Positions 16,838 through 26,638 of a stretch of DNA of 64,000 nt are shown here, in pieces (positions within the stretch are counted from its first letter, which is position 1; every line of letters starts with the position of its first letter). The DNA lies in NCBI GenBank assembly GCA_903863195.1, contig CAIPAY010000141.1:1-64000 (forward strand), read 5' to 3'. The translations under genes were made by a program, and so were the position numbers. Below the pieces are notes generated by a model. That model was not told the DNA's origin and did not search any database. It saw only the letters and a program-made list of their open reading frames with translations. The DNA is from an uncultured Holophagaceae bacterium. GTDB taxonomy: Bacteria > Acidobacteriota > Holophagae > Holophagales > Holophagaceae.

Positions 16838-19762
16838 ATGTTCGCCCTCGGCATTTCCGATTTCAGTGTGGGAGAAGGGGTCTACCCGGCGGCGCAGCTG
16901 CTGCGGGTGGCCCAGGGCCTGGGCTACCGGGACCTGGTCTGCTGGGACCAGGGCACGGCGGGCTATCCCAAGCTGCGGGAGACCCTGGCGTGGATGCGCC
17001 AGGCCCGGGAGCTGGAGGGCCTGCCGCCGGACCCGGCCTGGACGGACTTCCGCCTGCACCTGGGCAGCCGCTTCACCTGGCGGGGCCACGACTACGGCGC
17101 GCTGCCCTGCTCGGCCGCGGGCCACGGCGCCCTGAACCGGCTGCTCACGGCCCTGGCCCACGAGGCGCGGCCGGAGCTGGCCATCCCGGGCCTGGGCGCG
17201 CCGGAGCCGCCCCGGGACTGCGTGCTGCTGGCGGAGGACCGGGCGGGCCTCGACGCGCTGCTGCGGGAGGGCTTCGAGGCGGTGCTGCTGGGCCATCCCC
17301 GCCGGGCGCAGGAGGCCCGGGCCGCGCTGGCGGCGGGCCTCTCCGTGGCCGCGCCCCAGGTGCTGCGCTTCCGCACGGCCGAGGGCCTGGAGATGCACCG
17401 GCTCAAGCGCGCCATCGCGCAGCAGGCCACCCTGGTCCGCACCGAGTGCCTGTGGGAGCCCGCCGAGGCCGCCGTGCCCCGGCGCGACTGGGAGGCCCGC
17501 TTCCCCTTCGCCGAGCCCGCCGTGGCGCGGACCACCGCCGCCCTGCTCGAGCGCGTGGCGGGCGGGGCCATCCCCTGGGGCGAGTGGGTGGTGGCCCGGC
17601 CCCTGGGACAGGATGAGACGGACTTGGACGCCCTGCTGCGGGAGCGCGTGCAGGCCGGCGTGGCGGCGCGCTTCCCGGTGCTGCGCGGGGACATCCTCGC
17701 CCGCCTGGAGCAGGAGCTGGACCTGATCTCGTACAAGGGGTTCGCACGGTACTTCCTGCTGGTGCAGGACATCGTGCAGGCGCTGAAGCACCAGGGCATC
17801 CCCAGCCGCATCTGCGGCCGGGGCAGCGGCGCGGCCTCCCTGGTGAGCTACGCGCTGCAGCTCAGCAACGTGGATCCCATGGCCACGAACCTGATGTTCG
17901 AGCGCTTCCTCACGAAGGAGCGGAAGGATCCGCCGGACATGGACATCGACTTCGCCTGGGACGAGCGGGACCGTGTCATCCAGGCCGTCTTCGAGCGCTA
18001 TGGCCGCGAACGCGTTGCCATGGTGTCCAACCACGCGTTCTTCAAGGCCAAGGGGGCCCTGCGGGCCGTGGCCCAGGCCCACGGGCGGCCCGAAAATGAA
18101 TTGAAGCAGCTGGCCCGCTATGTCCGCGGCTGGGAGGGCGGCCTGGTCCGCGCCGCGGAGAACCCCGTCTGGGATGCCATCCTGCGCCAGGCCGCGGGGC
18201 TGAAGGGCCACTTCCACCAGTTCTCCGTGCATCCCGGCGGCACCCTCGTCACGCCCGGTCCCCTGTGGGCGCACGCGGCCTTCCAGCCCGCCCCGGCCAA
18301 GGAGGGCGTGTCCATCACCAGCTGGGACAAGGACGGCGTGGAGAACTACGGCCTGGTGAAGATCGACCTGCTGGGCAACCGCAGCCTCGCCGTGCTGCGG
18401 GACGCCTACGCGGTGCTGGGCAGCGCCGTGCCGGCGGACCCCGGCACCCACTCGCGCAACGACCCCGCCACCCAGGCCCTGCTGGCCCGGGGCGACAGCA
18501 TCGGCGTCTTCTACGTGGAGAGCCCCGCCACGCGCCAGCTCCAGCAGCGGGTGGGGAAGGGGGACTTCGAGACCCTGGTGATCCACTCCAGCCTCATCCG
18601 CCCCGCCGCCTACCGCTGGGTGGACCGCTACGTGAAGCGCTCCCGGGGCGAGGAGGCCTGGGAGCCCAGTGATCCCGTCTTTGGACATCTGCTGTCCGAC
18701 AGCCATGGCGTGCTCATCTACCAGGAGGACGTCCTCAAGGTCTGCGTGGAGCTGGCGGGCTGGACCCACCACGAGGCGGACCAGCTGCGCAAGCTGCTGG
18801 GCAAGCCCGGCTGCGAGGTGCGGCTGCCCACCTTCGAGGCCCGCTTCCGCCGCGGCTGCGCCGAGCGGGGCGTGCGCCAGACCGTGGTGGACGAGGCCTG
18901 GGACATGATCCGCACCTTCACGGGCTACTCCTTCTGCAAGCCCCACTCCGCCAGCTACGCGCAGGTCAGCTTCGAGAGCTCGTGGATCAAGGCCCACCAC
19001 CCGGCGGTGTTCTTCGCGGCGGTCATCACCAACCAGGGCGGCTTCTACCCTGCCATCGCCTACCTGGGCGACGCCCGCCGCCACCGGTTGGTGGTGCGCG
19101 GCCCCGACGCCAATGCGTCCCTGTGGCCCTTCGCCGCCGAGGGCGAGCAGGCCCTGCGCGTGGGGCTGATGCAGGTGCAGGGCGCCCTCGCGCCGGAGGT
19201 CCGGGCGCTGCTTACGGAGCGGGAGCGCGGCGGCCCCTTCGCCAGCCTGGACGAGCTGCTGGGCCGGGTGCGGCTCTCGGTGCCCACCGCCGAGGCCCTC
19301 TGCGCCGCGGGGGCCTTCGACCGCTGGGCGCCGGACGGCGACCGCACGCGGCTCATGTGGGCGCGCCTGGGCGGAGTGCCGCCGGGCGTGCGGCCGCGGC
19401 CCACGGATCCCTTCGAGCGCGCCGACCTGGAGATGGCGACCCTGGCCCTCACGCTGGAGCTGCACCCCGCGGCCCTGGCCCGCTTCCGCAAGGGCGGCGG
19501 CCCGGACCGGGCGGCCGATGTGGTGAAACCCGGTCGCCGCCTGCGCTTCTGGGCCCTCGTGGTGGCCGACAAGGAAGTGGCCACGGAGAAGGGCGAGCGC
19601 ATGCAGTTCATCACCTTCGAAGACGAGACCAGCCTCTGCGAAGCCGTGGCTTTTCCGGACGCCATGCGCCGCCGCCAGCGCCCCTTCCGCGTGGGCGACA
19701 TCGTTCCTGTCGTCGGCCGATCCACGCAGCAGGATGGCCTGGCCGTGCTGGAGGTGAGCTGA
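16838..19762 (+). CDS. dnaE2: Error-prone DNA polymerase DnaE2
   Basis: 974 aa; RICGRGSGAASLVSYAL, ERKDPPDMDIDFAWDERD, FCKPHSASYAQVSF; position after imuB. Confidence 0.92.
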   Translation: MFALGISDFSVGEGVYPAAQLLRVAQGLGYRDLVCWDQGTAGYPKLRETLAWMRQARELEGLPPDPAWTDFRLHLGSRFTWRGHDYGALPCSAAGHGALNRLLTALAHEARPELAIPGLGAPEPPRDCVLLAEDRAGLDALLREGFEAVLLGHPRRAQEARAALAAGLSVAAPQVLRFRTAEGLEMHRLKRAIAQQATLVRTECLWEPAEAAVPRRDWEARFPFAEPAVARTTAALLERVAGGAIPWGEWVVARPLGQDETDLDALLRERVQAGVAARFPVLRGDILARLEQELDLISYKGFARYFLLVQDIVQALKHQGIPSRICGRGSGAASLVSYALQLSNVDPMATNLMFERFLTKERKDPPDMDIDFAWDERDRVIQAVFERYGRERVAMVSNHAFFKAKGALRAVAQAHGRPENELKQLARYVRGWEGGLVRAAENPVWDAILRQAAGLKGHFHQFSVHPGGTLVTPGPLWAHAAFQPAPAKEGVSITSWDKDGVENYGLVKIDLLGNRSLAVLRDAYAVLGSAVPADPGTHSRNDPATQALLARGDSIGVFYVESPATRQLQQRVGKGDFETLVIHSSLIRPAAYRWVDRYVKRSRGEEAWEPSDPVFGHLLSDSHGVLIYQEDVLKVCVELAGWTHHEADQLRKLLGKPGCEVRLPTFEARFRRGCAERGVRQTVVDEAWDMIRTFTGYSFCKPHSASYAQVSFESSWIKAHHPAVFFAAVITNQGGFYPAIAYLGDARRHRLVVRGPDANASLWPFAAEGEQALRVGLMQVQGALAPEVRALLTERERGGPFASLDELLGRVRLSVPTAEALCAAGAFDRWAPDGDRTRLMWARLGGVPPGVRPRPTDPFERADLEMATLALTLELHPAALARFRKGGGPDRAADVVKPGRRLRFWALVVADKEVATEKGERMQFITFEDETSLCEAVAFPDAMRRRQRPFRVGDIVPVVGRSTQQDGLAVLEVS

Positions 19763-20170
19763 GGGGGCGCCTCGGATCCCCAGGGACGGATTTTGGAAGT
19801 CGGGAGATCTCGACAGGTGTAGGCAACGGCCGATGCAGTTGGCCACATTCAAGAAAAAGGAGACATTAACTATAATTTCTGGAAATTGCCCCTGCTCCGG
19901 GTAAGTCGTTTTAAATATTAAAATTATAAACCAGTGACTTTGACGTGATTTGACAGGGTTTGGACCTGGACAACATTCAAGGTGGGGAAATTTTTATTAA
20001 AGTTAAATAAATAATTTTTTGTCATATTTGCTAAAAATAATAAAACTTAATTAAACTCAAAACAGATCTTGGTGAGCTGATTTTTATCGGTTTGTCCAGA
20101 TTATTGGGCATTCTGTTTTCGTCGGAATCTCTTAAATTTTTCATTAGACAAATTTTTGAGGGACACCACC

Positions 20171-21073
20171 GTGACAAAGCCCAGTTTGCTGGACCTGGGG
20201 GGAGCGACCCCCCTTGAATCGACGCCTCTGATGATGAAGCCCCGGCTGCTGAGCATCGGGGAAGTCTGCATGGAAACCGGACTGACCGTGGACGTGATCC
20301 GGGTCTGGGAGCGCCGCTACGGCTTCCCGGTGCCGCTGCGTCTGCCCTCGGGGCACCGGCGCTACCGGATGGCGGACCTCTACCGGCTCCGGCTCATGGC
20401 CGAGGCCATGGCCCGGGGGCATCGGGCCAGCAAGGTGGTCTCCGCAGATGAAGCCACGATCAAGGGGATGCTCCTGCCCCGGGCGAACCCTCGGGTGGAT
20501 GCGCTCTTCGCAGCCGTGCTCGCCGAGGACCTCGATGGCATGCGCTGCCTGATGGTGGAGAGCCTGAGCCAGCTCGGCTGGGCGGATTTTACGCAGCAGC
20601 TGGTCTTTCCGCTGCTGGACCGGGTGAGCCTGGCCTGGGCCGAGGGTTCGATTCGGCCCGAGCACGAGGCGCTGGTCGTCCGGATGCTGGAGGGCCTCCT
20701 GCGCAGGCTGCGCCGGGATTACCACTCGCTGGCGGGCCAGGGCCGGGTGCTGCTCTGCACGCTGCCGGGGGAGAACCGCAACCTTGATCTGCTGCTGGCG
20801 GGTCTGGCCTATGCCGTCCAGGGTGCGCGCACCAACCTGCTGGGGCCAGACGCGTCGATCAACGACATCGCCAGGTCCGCCCGCATCCTGAGGGTTGATG
20901 TGGTGGTGGTTACCCTGTCCGCCCAGAACACGGGGGAATCGGTTCGGAGCATGCTCATGGACCTCAAGGACCGGCTCCCACTGGATTGCCGTCTGCTGGT
21001 CGGTGGCCGGGGTGCGGCCCGCACCCGGAAGGTCCAGGGTGTCGAGCGGATGGATGTGGTGAAGGTGGCCTGA
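20171..21073 (+). CDS. MerR-family regulator with C-terminal B12-binding-like domain (CarH/LitR-like)
   Basis: 300 aa from GTG 20171 after GAGGGA; LSIGEVCMETGLTVDVIRVWERRYGFP, helical bundle with W..GSIRPEH, Rossmann-like C-terminus. Confidence 0.85.
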   Translation: MTKPSLLDLGGATPLESTPLMMKPRLLSIGEVCMETGLTVDVIRVWERRYGFPVPLRLPSGHRRYRMADLYRLRLMAEAMARGHRASKVVSADEATIKGMLLPRANPRVDALFAAVLAEDLDGMRCLMVESLSQLGWADFTQQLVFPLLDRVSLAWAEGSIRPEHEALVVRMLEGLLRRLRRDYHSLAGQGRVLLCTLPGENRNLDLLLAGLAYAVQGARTNLLGPDASINDIARSARILRVDVVVVTLSAQNTGESVRSMLMDLKDRLPLDCRLLVGGRGAARTRKVQGVERMDVVKVA

Positions 21074-21137
21074 TCGACCGTTCTGGACCCGCCGTTCTCG
21101 GGCCCCGCGGACCCTCAAGTCTGAGTAACCTCGGAGG

Positions 21138-21929
21138 ATGGAACCCACGACCCTCCGCGCTGTCATGGCCGCACTCCGCAACCCGGAGAGCGGCTGCCCC
21201 TGGGACCTGAAGCAGGATCACCAGAGCCTGGCCCGCTACCTCCGGGAGGAGGCGGCGGAGGTGCTCGAGGCGCTCGCCGAACACCGGCCGGGCGAAGGCG
21301 TGACCGAGGCCCACCTTTGCGAGGAGCTGGGCGACCTCTACCTGCAGATCGCCTTCCATGCCCAGCTGGCCGAGGATCGCGGGGCATGGGATCTCCATGA
21401 TGTGGAGCGGACCGTGGTGGAGAAGCTGATCCGGCGCCACCCGCACGTCTTTGCCCAGGTGGCGGTCGAAGGGGCTGAGGAGGTGCTCACCAACTGGGCG
21501 GCCATCAAGCGCGAGGAGAAGGGCCATACCCCGGAAACCGAACCCCGGCTGCTGGAGGGCATCCCGGCCACCCTATCCCCCCTGGACGAAGCCCTGGAGA
21601 TCGGTCGCCGCTGCGCCAAGGTGGGCTTCGAGTGGCCGGACCTGGAGGGGGTCCTCGACAAGGTGAAGGAAGAGGTGGCCGAGCTGCAGGCGGAATCCGA
21701 TCCGGTGCGGGTGGAGGAGGAATTCGGCGATGTGCTCTTCAGCCTGATGCAGTGGGCGCGCAAGAAGGGTGTGGACCCTGATGCCGCCCTCCGGCGCCAG
21801 ATGGTCCGCTTCAAGGGACGCTTCCGGGCGGTGGAGGACGACGCCCGCGCCCACGGCGGCTGGGACCAGCGCACCCTGGAAGAGATGGAGGCCGCCTGGC
21901 AGGCGGAGAAGCGGCGGAGCCGGGCCTGA
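21138..21929 (+). CDS. mazG: Nucleoside triphosphate pyrophosphohydrolase MazG
   Basis: 263 aa; LRNPESGCPWDLKQDHQSLARYLREEAAEVLEAL, EEFGDVLFSL. Confidence 0.93.
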   Translation: MEPTTLRAVMAALRNPESGCPWDLKQDHQSLARYLREEAAEVLEALAEHRPGEGVTEAHLCEELGDLYLQIAFHAQLAEDRGAWDLHDVERTVVEKLIRRHPHVFAQVAVEGAEEVLTNWAAIKREEKGHTPETEPRLLEGIPATLSPLDEALEIGRRCAKVGFEWPDLEGVLDKVKEEVAELQAESDPVRVEEEFGDVLFSLMQWARKKGVDPDAALRRQMVRFKGRFRAVEDDARAHGGWDQRTLEEMEAAWQAEKRRSRA

Positions 21930-21969
21930 GCAGATGACGTCTATGTTTGAAAAACCAAAATAGATCTAG

Positions 21970-22038
21970 CCACCAAGGCACCAAGAAAAGCAGCAGATAC
22001 TCCGCTTTGCAGTTCTTGGTGCCTTGGTGTCTTGGTGG
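21970..22038. repeat. Intergenic inverted repeat of ~8-nt (ACCAAGGC-type) oligomers
   Basis: CACCAAGGCACCAAGAA (21971..21987) is the exact reverse complement of TTCTTGGTGCCTTGGTG (22013..22029); TTGGTGYC units recur. Confidence 0.75.
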
Positions 22039-22059
22039 TGATCCTTGGTTTTTAAATGA

Positions 22060-23115
22060 TTACACCGCGTCCGCGATGGCCTGGCCGAGCTCTTTGGTGC
22101 TGGCGGTGCCGCCCATGTCCGGGGTGCGCGGGCCCGTGGCCAGCACCTTCTCGATGGCGGCCATGACCGAAGCCCCGGCCTCGGGACAGCCGAGGTGGTC
22201 GAGCATCATGGCCCCGGCCCAGATCTGGCCGATGGGGTTGGCGATGCCCTTGCCGTAGATGTCCGGCGCCGAGCCGTGGACGGGTTCGAACATGGAGGGA
22301 TACTCCCGCTCGGGATTCAGGTTCGCGCTGGGCGCGATGGCGATGGTGCCCGTGCAGGCGGGGCCCAGGTCCGACAGGATGTCCCCGAAGAGGTTGGAGC
22401 CCACCACCACGTCGAACCAGTGGGGGTTCCGCACGAAGTGGGCCGTGAGGATGTCCACATGGAACTGGTCCACCTTTACCTCGGGATAGGCGGCGGACAT
22501 GGCCTTCACGCGCTCGTCCCAGTACGGCATCGTGATGGCGATGCCGTTGGACTTGGTGGCCGAGGTCAGGTGCTTCTTGGGGCGCGACTGGGCGATGTCG
22601 AAGGCCACCTTCAGGATGCGGTCCACGCCCTGCCGGGTGAAGACGCTCTGCTGCACGGCCATCTCCTGGTCCGTGCCTTCGTAGAGGCGCCCGCCGATGC
22701 TGGAGTACTCGCCTTCGTTGTTCTCCCGCACCACGATGAAGTCGATGTCGCCCACCTGCCGACCCGCCAGGGGGCAGGGCACGCCGGGCATGAGCTTCAC
22801 GGGGCGCAGGTTGGCGTACTGGCGGAAGCCCCGGCGGATGGGGATGAGCAGGCCCCAGAGCGAGATGTGGTCCGGCACCCCGGGGAACCCGACGGCGCCC
22901 AGGAAGATCGCATCGTGGTGGCGGATCTGGTCTAGGCCGTCCTCGGGCATCATGCGGCCGGTCTCGAGATACTGCTCGCAGCTCCAGGGGAACTCCTCCC
23001 AGTGGAAGCGCAGGCCGTGCTTGGCGGCGGCGGCCTCCAGCACCCGGATGCCTTCGGGCACGACCTCCTTGCCGATGCCGTCGCCGGGAATGACCGCGAT
23101 CCTGAAATCCTGCAC
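22060..23115 (-). CDS. Tartrate/D-malate dehydrogenase (isocitrate/isopropylmalate dehydrogenase family)
   Basis: 351 aa from GTG 23115 after GAGGAGG; FRIAVIPGDGIGKEVVPEG, NNEGEYSSIGGR, NLFGDILSDLG, EPVHGSAPDI. Confidence 0.85.
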   Translation of the reverse strand: MQDFRIAVIPGDGIGKEVVPEGIRVLEAAAAKHGLRFHWEEFPWSCEQYLETGRMMPEDGLDQIRHHDAIFLGAVGFPGVPDHISLWGLLIPIRRGFRQYANLRPVKLMPGVPCPLAGRQVGDIDFIVVRENNEGEYSSIGGRLYEGTDQEMAVQQSVFTRQGVDRILKVAFDIAQSRPKKHLTSATKSNGIAITMPYWDERVKAMSAAYPEVKVDQFHVDILTAHFVRNPHWFDVVVGSNLFGDILSDLGPACTGTIAIAPSANLNPEREYPSMFEPVHGSAPDIYGKGIANPIGQIWAGAMMLDHLGCPEAGASVMAAIEKVLATGPRTPDMGGTASTKELGQAIADAV

Positions 23116-23254
23116 GGTGAACCTCCTCAGGAAAAACCAACCATTTATTTTTTTAAGATGATGAATGGGTCGAAAAAGGGCATCAAGATGCCTCTTCACA
23201 ATATCTGACTGACGAGTAGACTACGCACGAAATCAAACCCTTTGGAGGCTCCCC

Positions 23255-25039
23255 ATGAGCCCGAACCCTGTGCCCGAAACGCCCGTCGCCAGTGTCCTCC
23301 AGGGCTGGCAAGGGGCCCGCCCCCTGCCGACCCTGGCCACCCTGATCCTGGGGCTGGTGCTCTACTTCGGCCTGCCGAACGTGGTGGCCGTGCCCGACGC
23401 GAAGCTCTTCGCCGGCCAGGTGGCGGCCGGGAAGCCCGCGGCGCCGGCGGCCCCCAAGCCCGCTGCGAAGCCCGAGGCCAAGCCTGCCGCAGCGCCGGTT
23501 GCTACGGTTCCCGCCAAGCCCACTGCCACCAAGCCTGCGACAAAGGCCCAGGCCGAAGCGGCGGCAAAGGCGAAGCTCGAGGCGGACGCCCGGCTCAAGG
23601 TGGAGACCGAGGCCAAGGCCAAGGCTGAGGCCGACGCCAAGGTAAAGGCCGAAGCCGACGCCAAGGCGGAGGCGAAGGCCAAGGCGGACGCCGAGGCCAA
23701 GCGCAAGGCCGACTGGGTGAAGGGTCTCCACCTCTTCGCCATCTTCGTCACCACCATCGCTGGCATCATCATGAAGGCCCTGCCCATGGGCGCCGTGGCC
23801 ATGATCGGCATAGCCGTGACGGCGCTGTCGGGCACGCTCAGCATCACGGACTCCATGAGCGGCTTCATGGACGTGGTCATCTGGCTCATCGTGCTGGCCT
23901 TCTTCATCTCCCGGGGCTTCATCAAGACCGGCCTTGGCGCCCGCATCGCCTACTCCTTCATGGCGCTGCTGGGTCGGCGGACCCTGGGCCTCAGCTATGG
24001 CCTGGCGGCCACGGACCTGGTGCTCGCGCCGGCCATTCCCAGCAACACCGCCCGTGGCGGGGGCATCGTCATGCCCATCATGGCCTCCCTGGCCCGGGCC
24101 TACGGCAGCCACCCGGGCGATGCCAGCGCGAAGAAGATGGGCACCTTCCTGACGCTCACGGCCTACCAGGTGAACTGCATCACCAGCGCCATGTTCCTCA
24201 CGGCCATGGCCGCGAACCCCCTGGCCCAGAAGCTGGCGGGGGATCTCAAGGTGACCATCACCTGGGGCGGCTGGGCCCTGGCGGCCCTGGTGCCGGGGCT
24301 CATCGCCCTGGTCGTGGTGCCCTACCTGGCCTACAAGCTGCTGCGCCCGGAGATCACCGAGACCCCCGAGGCCGTGGAGATGGCCAAGGGCCACCTCCGT
24401 GACCTGGGACCTGTCAAGCGCCAGGAGTGGATGATGCTCGGCGTCTTCGTGATGCTGCTGGTGCTGTGGATCTTCGCCAAGCAGCTGGGGGACCTCAACG
24501 CCACCACCGCTGCGCTCGCGGGCCTCGCGGTGCTGCTGCTGACGGGCGTCCTCAACTGGGACGACATCAAGAACGAGACCGGCGCCTGGGACACCCTCGT
24601 GTGGTTCGCGGCCCTGGTGATGATGGCCAGCTTCCTCAACAAGCTGGGCATGGTGCCCTGGTTCAGCAAGTCCATGGGCGGCATGGTGGCCGGCAAGGGC
24701 TGGATCGTGGCCTTCCTGGTGCTGGCCCTAGTCTACTTCTACAGCCACTACTTCTTCGCCAGCAACACGGCGCACGTGGCTTCGATGTACGCGGCCTTCC
24801 TAGGCGTCTCCATCGCCGCGGGTGCCCCGCCGGTCCTGGCCGCGCTGGTGCTGGCCTTCTTCAGCAACCTCTTCGCGGGCATGACCCACTACGGGACCGG
24901 CCCGGCGCCGGTGCTCTTCGGCACGGGCTATGTGGAGCTGGGCACCTGGTGGCGTATGGGGCTGCTGATCAGCGTCGTAAACATCGTCATCTGGGTCGGC
25001 GTCGGCGGCCTGTGGTGGAAGGTCCTGGGCCTCTGGTAG
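23255..25039 (+). CDS. DASS-family anion (dicarboxylate):Na+ symporter with Ala/Lys-rich insertion
   Basis: 594 aa multi-[53 protein letters not shown]; ~95-aa low-complexity coiled-coil insert. Confidence 0.85.
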   Translation: MSPNPVPETPVASVLQGWQGARPLPTLATLILGLVLYFGLPNVVAVPDAKLFAGQVAAGKPAAPAAPKPAAKPEAKPAAAPVATVPAKPTATKPATKAQAEAAAKAKLEADARLKVETEAKAKAEADAKVKAEADAKAEAKAKADAEAKRKADWVKGLHLFAIFVTTIAGIIMKALPMGAVAMIGIAVTALSGTLSITDSMSGFMDVVIWLIVLAFFISRGFIKTGLGARIAYSFMALLGRRTLGLSYGLAATDLVLAPAIPSNTARGGGIVMPIMASLARAYGSHPGDASAKKMGTFLTLTAYQVNCITSAMFLTAMAANPLAQKLAGDLKVTITWGGWALAALVPGLIALVVVPYLAYKLLRPEITETPEAVEMAKGHLRDLGPVKRQEWMMLGVFVMLLVLWIFAKQLGDLNATTAALAGLAVLLLTGVLNWDDIKNETGAWDTLVWFAALVMMASFLNKLGMVPWFSKSMGGMVAGKGWIVAFLVLALVYFYSHYFFASNTAHVASMYAAFLGVSIAAGAPPVLAALVLAFFSNLFAGMTHYGTGPAPVLFGTGYVELGTWWRMGLLISVVNIVIWVGVGGLWWKVLGLW

Positions 25040-25051
25040 TCGCTCCTCAAA

Positions 25052-25089
25052 CACGAAAAAGCCCCGCCAATGAGCGGGGCTTTTTCGTG
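25052..25089. terminator. Bidirectional intrinsic terminator
   Basis: Perfect stem CACGAAAAAGCCCCGC-CAATGA-GCGGGGCTTTTTCGTG between convergent genes. Confidence 0.93.
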
Positions 25090-25101
25090 CGGTGCAAGGG
25101 C

Positions 25102-26436
25102 TCAGGCGAAGAGCTTCGACAGGCCGTAGGCGACGACGGTGGAGGTGCCGACGCCGATGAGGCCGGGGATCATGAAGCTGTGGTTGAGGAGATACTTGCC
25201 GATCCGCGTGGTGCCCGTGCGGTCCATGTTGATGGCGGCCAGGTCGCTGGGGTAGAAGGCGAAGAAGAAGTAGGCGTAGCTGGCGGGGATCAGGCTCAGC
25301 AGCAGGGGCGTGGGCAGGCCCAGCGCATAGCCGAAGGGCAGCATGATGGTGAGCGTGGCGGCCTGGCTCTTCACGAAGGCGGACACGGCGAACATGGCGA
25401 GGGCGAAGGTCCAGGGGGCCATCTGCACCATGGTCTTGATGTTGGCGATGAGGTAGCTCTCGTTGGCCTTGATGAAGGTCTCGCTCATCCAGGCGATGCC
25501 GAAGATGGAGACGACGGCGATCATGCCCGCGATGAAGACGCTGGAGCGGGCGATCTCGGGGGCCTTCACCTTGGTGGCGAACAGGATGAAGCTGCCGAAG
25601 GCCAGCATGACCATCTGCACCACGGTGGTCATGGGCACGGGCTTGCCGTTCACCAGCGGCAGCAGGCCGGGCTTCATGGCGACGAGGATGATGGCCAGCA
25701 CGCCCGCGAAGAAGAGGCCCACGGCGAGCTTGGCCGAGGTGGGGATGACCTTGTCCAGGGTGGTGACGTTGGCGTCCAGGGCCTTGGCGAACTCAGGGTC
25801 CTTCAGGCGCTCGAGATACTCGGGATCCTTGTCGAGGTCGAGGCCGCGGTTGAAGCTCCAGGCCGCCGCCACCAGCACGCCGACGATGCCCGCAGGCAGG
25901 GTGATGCGGATGATGTCGAAGAGGCCCACGGGATGGCCGTTCTTGGCGGCCATGGCCAGGAAGGTGGTGACGGCTGCAGCCACGGGGCTGGCCGTGATGC
26001 CCATCTGGGACGCGACGCTGGAGATGGCCATGGGCCGCTCGGGCCGGATGCGGGTCTTCAGGGCCACATCGGAGATGACCGGCAGCAGGGCATAGACCGC
26101 GTGGCCGGTGCCGACGCAGACCGTGAGAAAGAAGGTGGAGAGCGGGGCGAGGATGGTCACGTACTTCGGGTGGGCCCGGAGCAGGCGTTCGGTGAGCTGG
26201 ACCAGGTAGTCGAGGCCGCCCGAGACCTGCAGGGTCGCCGAGGCGGTCACCACGGCCAGGATGATCAGCATCACGTCGATGGGGGGCGTTCCCGGCGCCA
26301 CCCGGAACCCGAAGACCAGCACCGCCACACCGCAGCCGCCGATGAGCCCCAGGGCGACCCCGCCCTTGCGGATGCCGATCAGGATGGCGCCCAGCACGAG
26401 CACGAATTGGATCCAGAACATCAAGGCGGGGGACAT
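25102..26436 (-). CDS. Anaerobic C4-dicarboxylate transporter (Dcu family)
   Basis: ORF 25102..26496, likely ATG 26436 (MSPALMFWIQFVLVLGAILIGIRKGGVALGLIGG); GTGHAVYALLPVI, FDIIRITLPAGIVG. Confidence 0.9.
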   Translation of the reverse strand: MSPALMFWIQFVLVLGAILIGIRKGGVALGLIGGCGVAVLVFGFRVAPGTPPIDVMLIILAVVTASATLQVSGGLDYLVQLTERLLRAHPKYVTILAPLSTFFLTVCVGTGHAVYALLPVISDVALKTRIRPERPMAISSVASQMGITASPVAAAVTTFLAMAAKNGHPVGLFDIIRITLPAGIVGVLVAAAWSFNRGLDLDKDPEYLERLKDPEFAKALDANVTTLDKVIPTSAKLAVGLFFAGVLAIILVAMKPGLLPLVNGKPVPMTTVVQMVMLAFGSFILFATKVKAPEIARSSVFIAGMIAVVSIFGIAWMSETFIKANESYLIANIKTMVQMAPWTFALAMFAVSAFVKSQAATLTIMLPFGYALGLPTPLLLSLIPASYAYFFFAFYPSDLAAINMDRTGTTRIGKYLLNHSFMIPGLIGVGTSTVVAYGLSKLFA

Positions 26437-26638
26437 AGGGCACTCTCCTTGGGAGCAGAACCCGGTGGTCTGACCACCGGATCGGTGCTGCTTCAATTAA
26501 TAGCAGATATAATCATCGTGAATGGGCTGGTCACCCTTTTGGAAGTTGAAAAACCATTCCACTGCCAAGGGTTTGGAGTGCCCGCCCTGGCTCGCCCGGA
26601 GGGGATTCACGGGCCAACCGGCCCCGGGGAAGGGTAGG

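Noticed and set aside
15650-19852. 1400-aa minus-strand ORF opposite imuB/brnTA/dnaE2
   Set aside because: Antisense to clearly conserved genes; composition (G/A/R/H/Q-rich, no domains) is typical of high-GC shadow ORFs
24427-26637. 736-aa plus-strand ORF
   Set aside because: Shadow frame across the DASS gene and antisense of the Dcu gene; His/Gly/Asp repetitive composition
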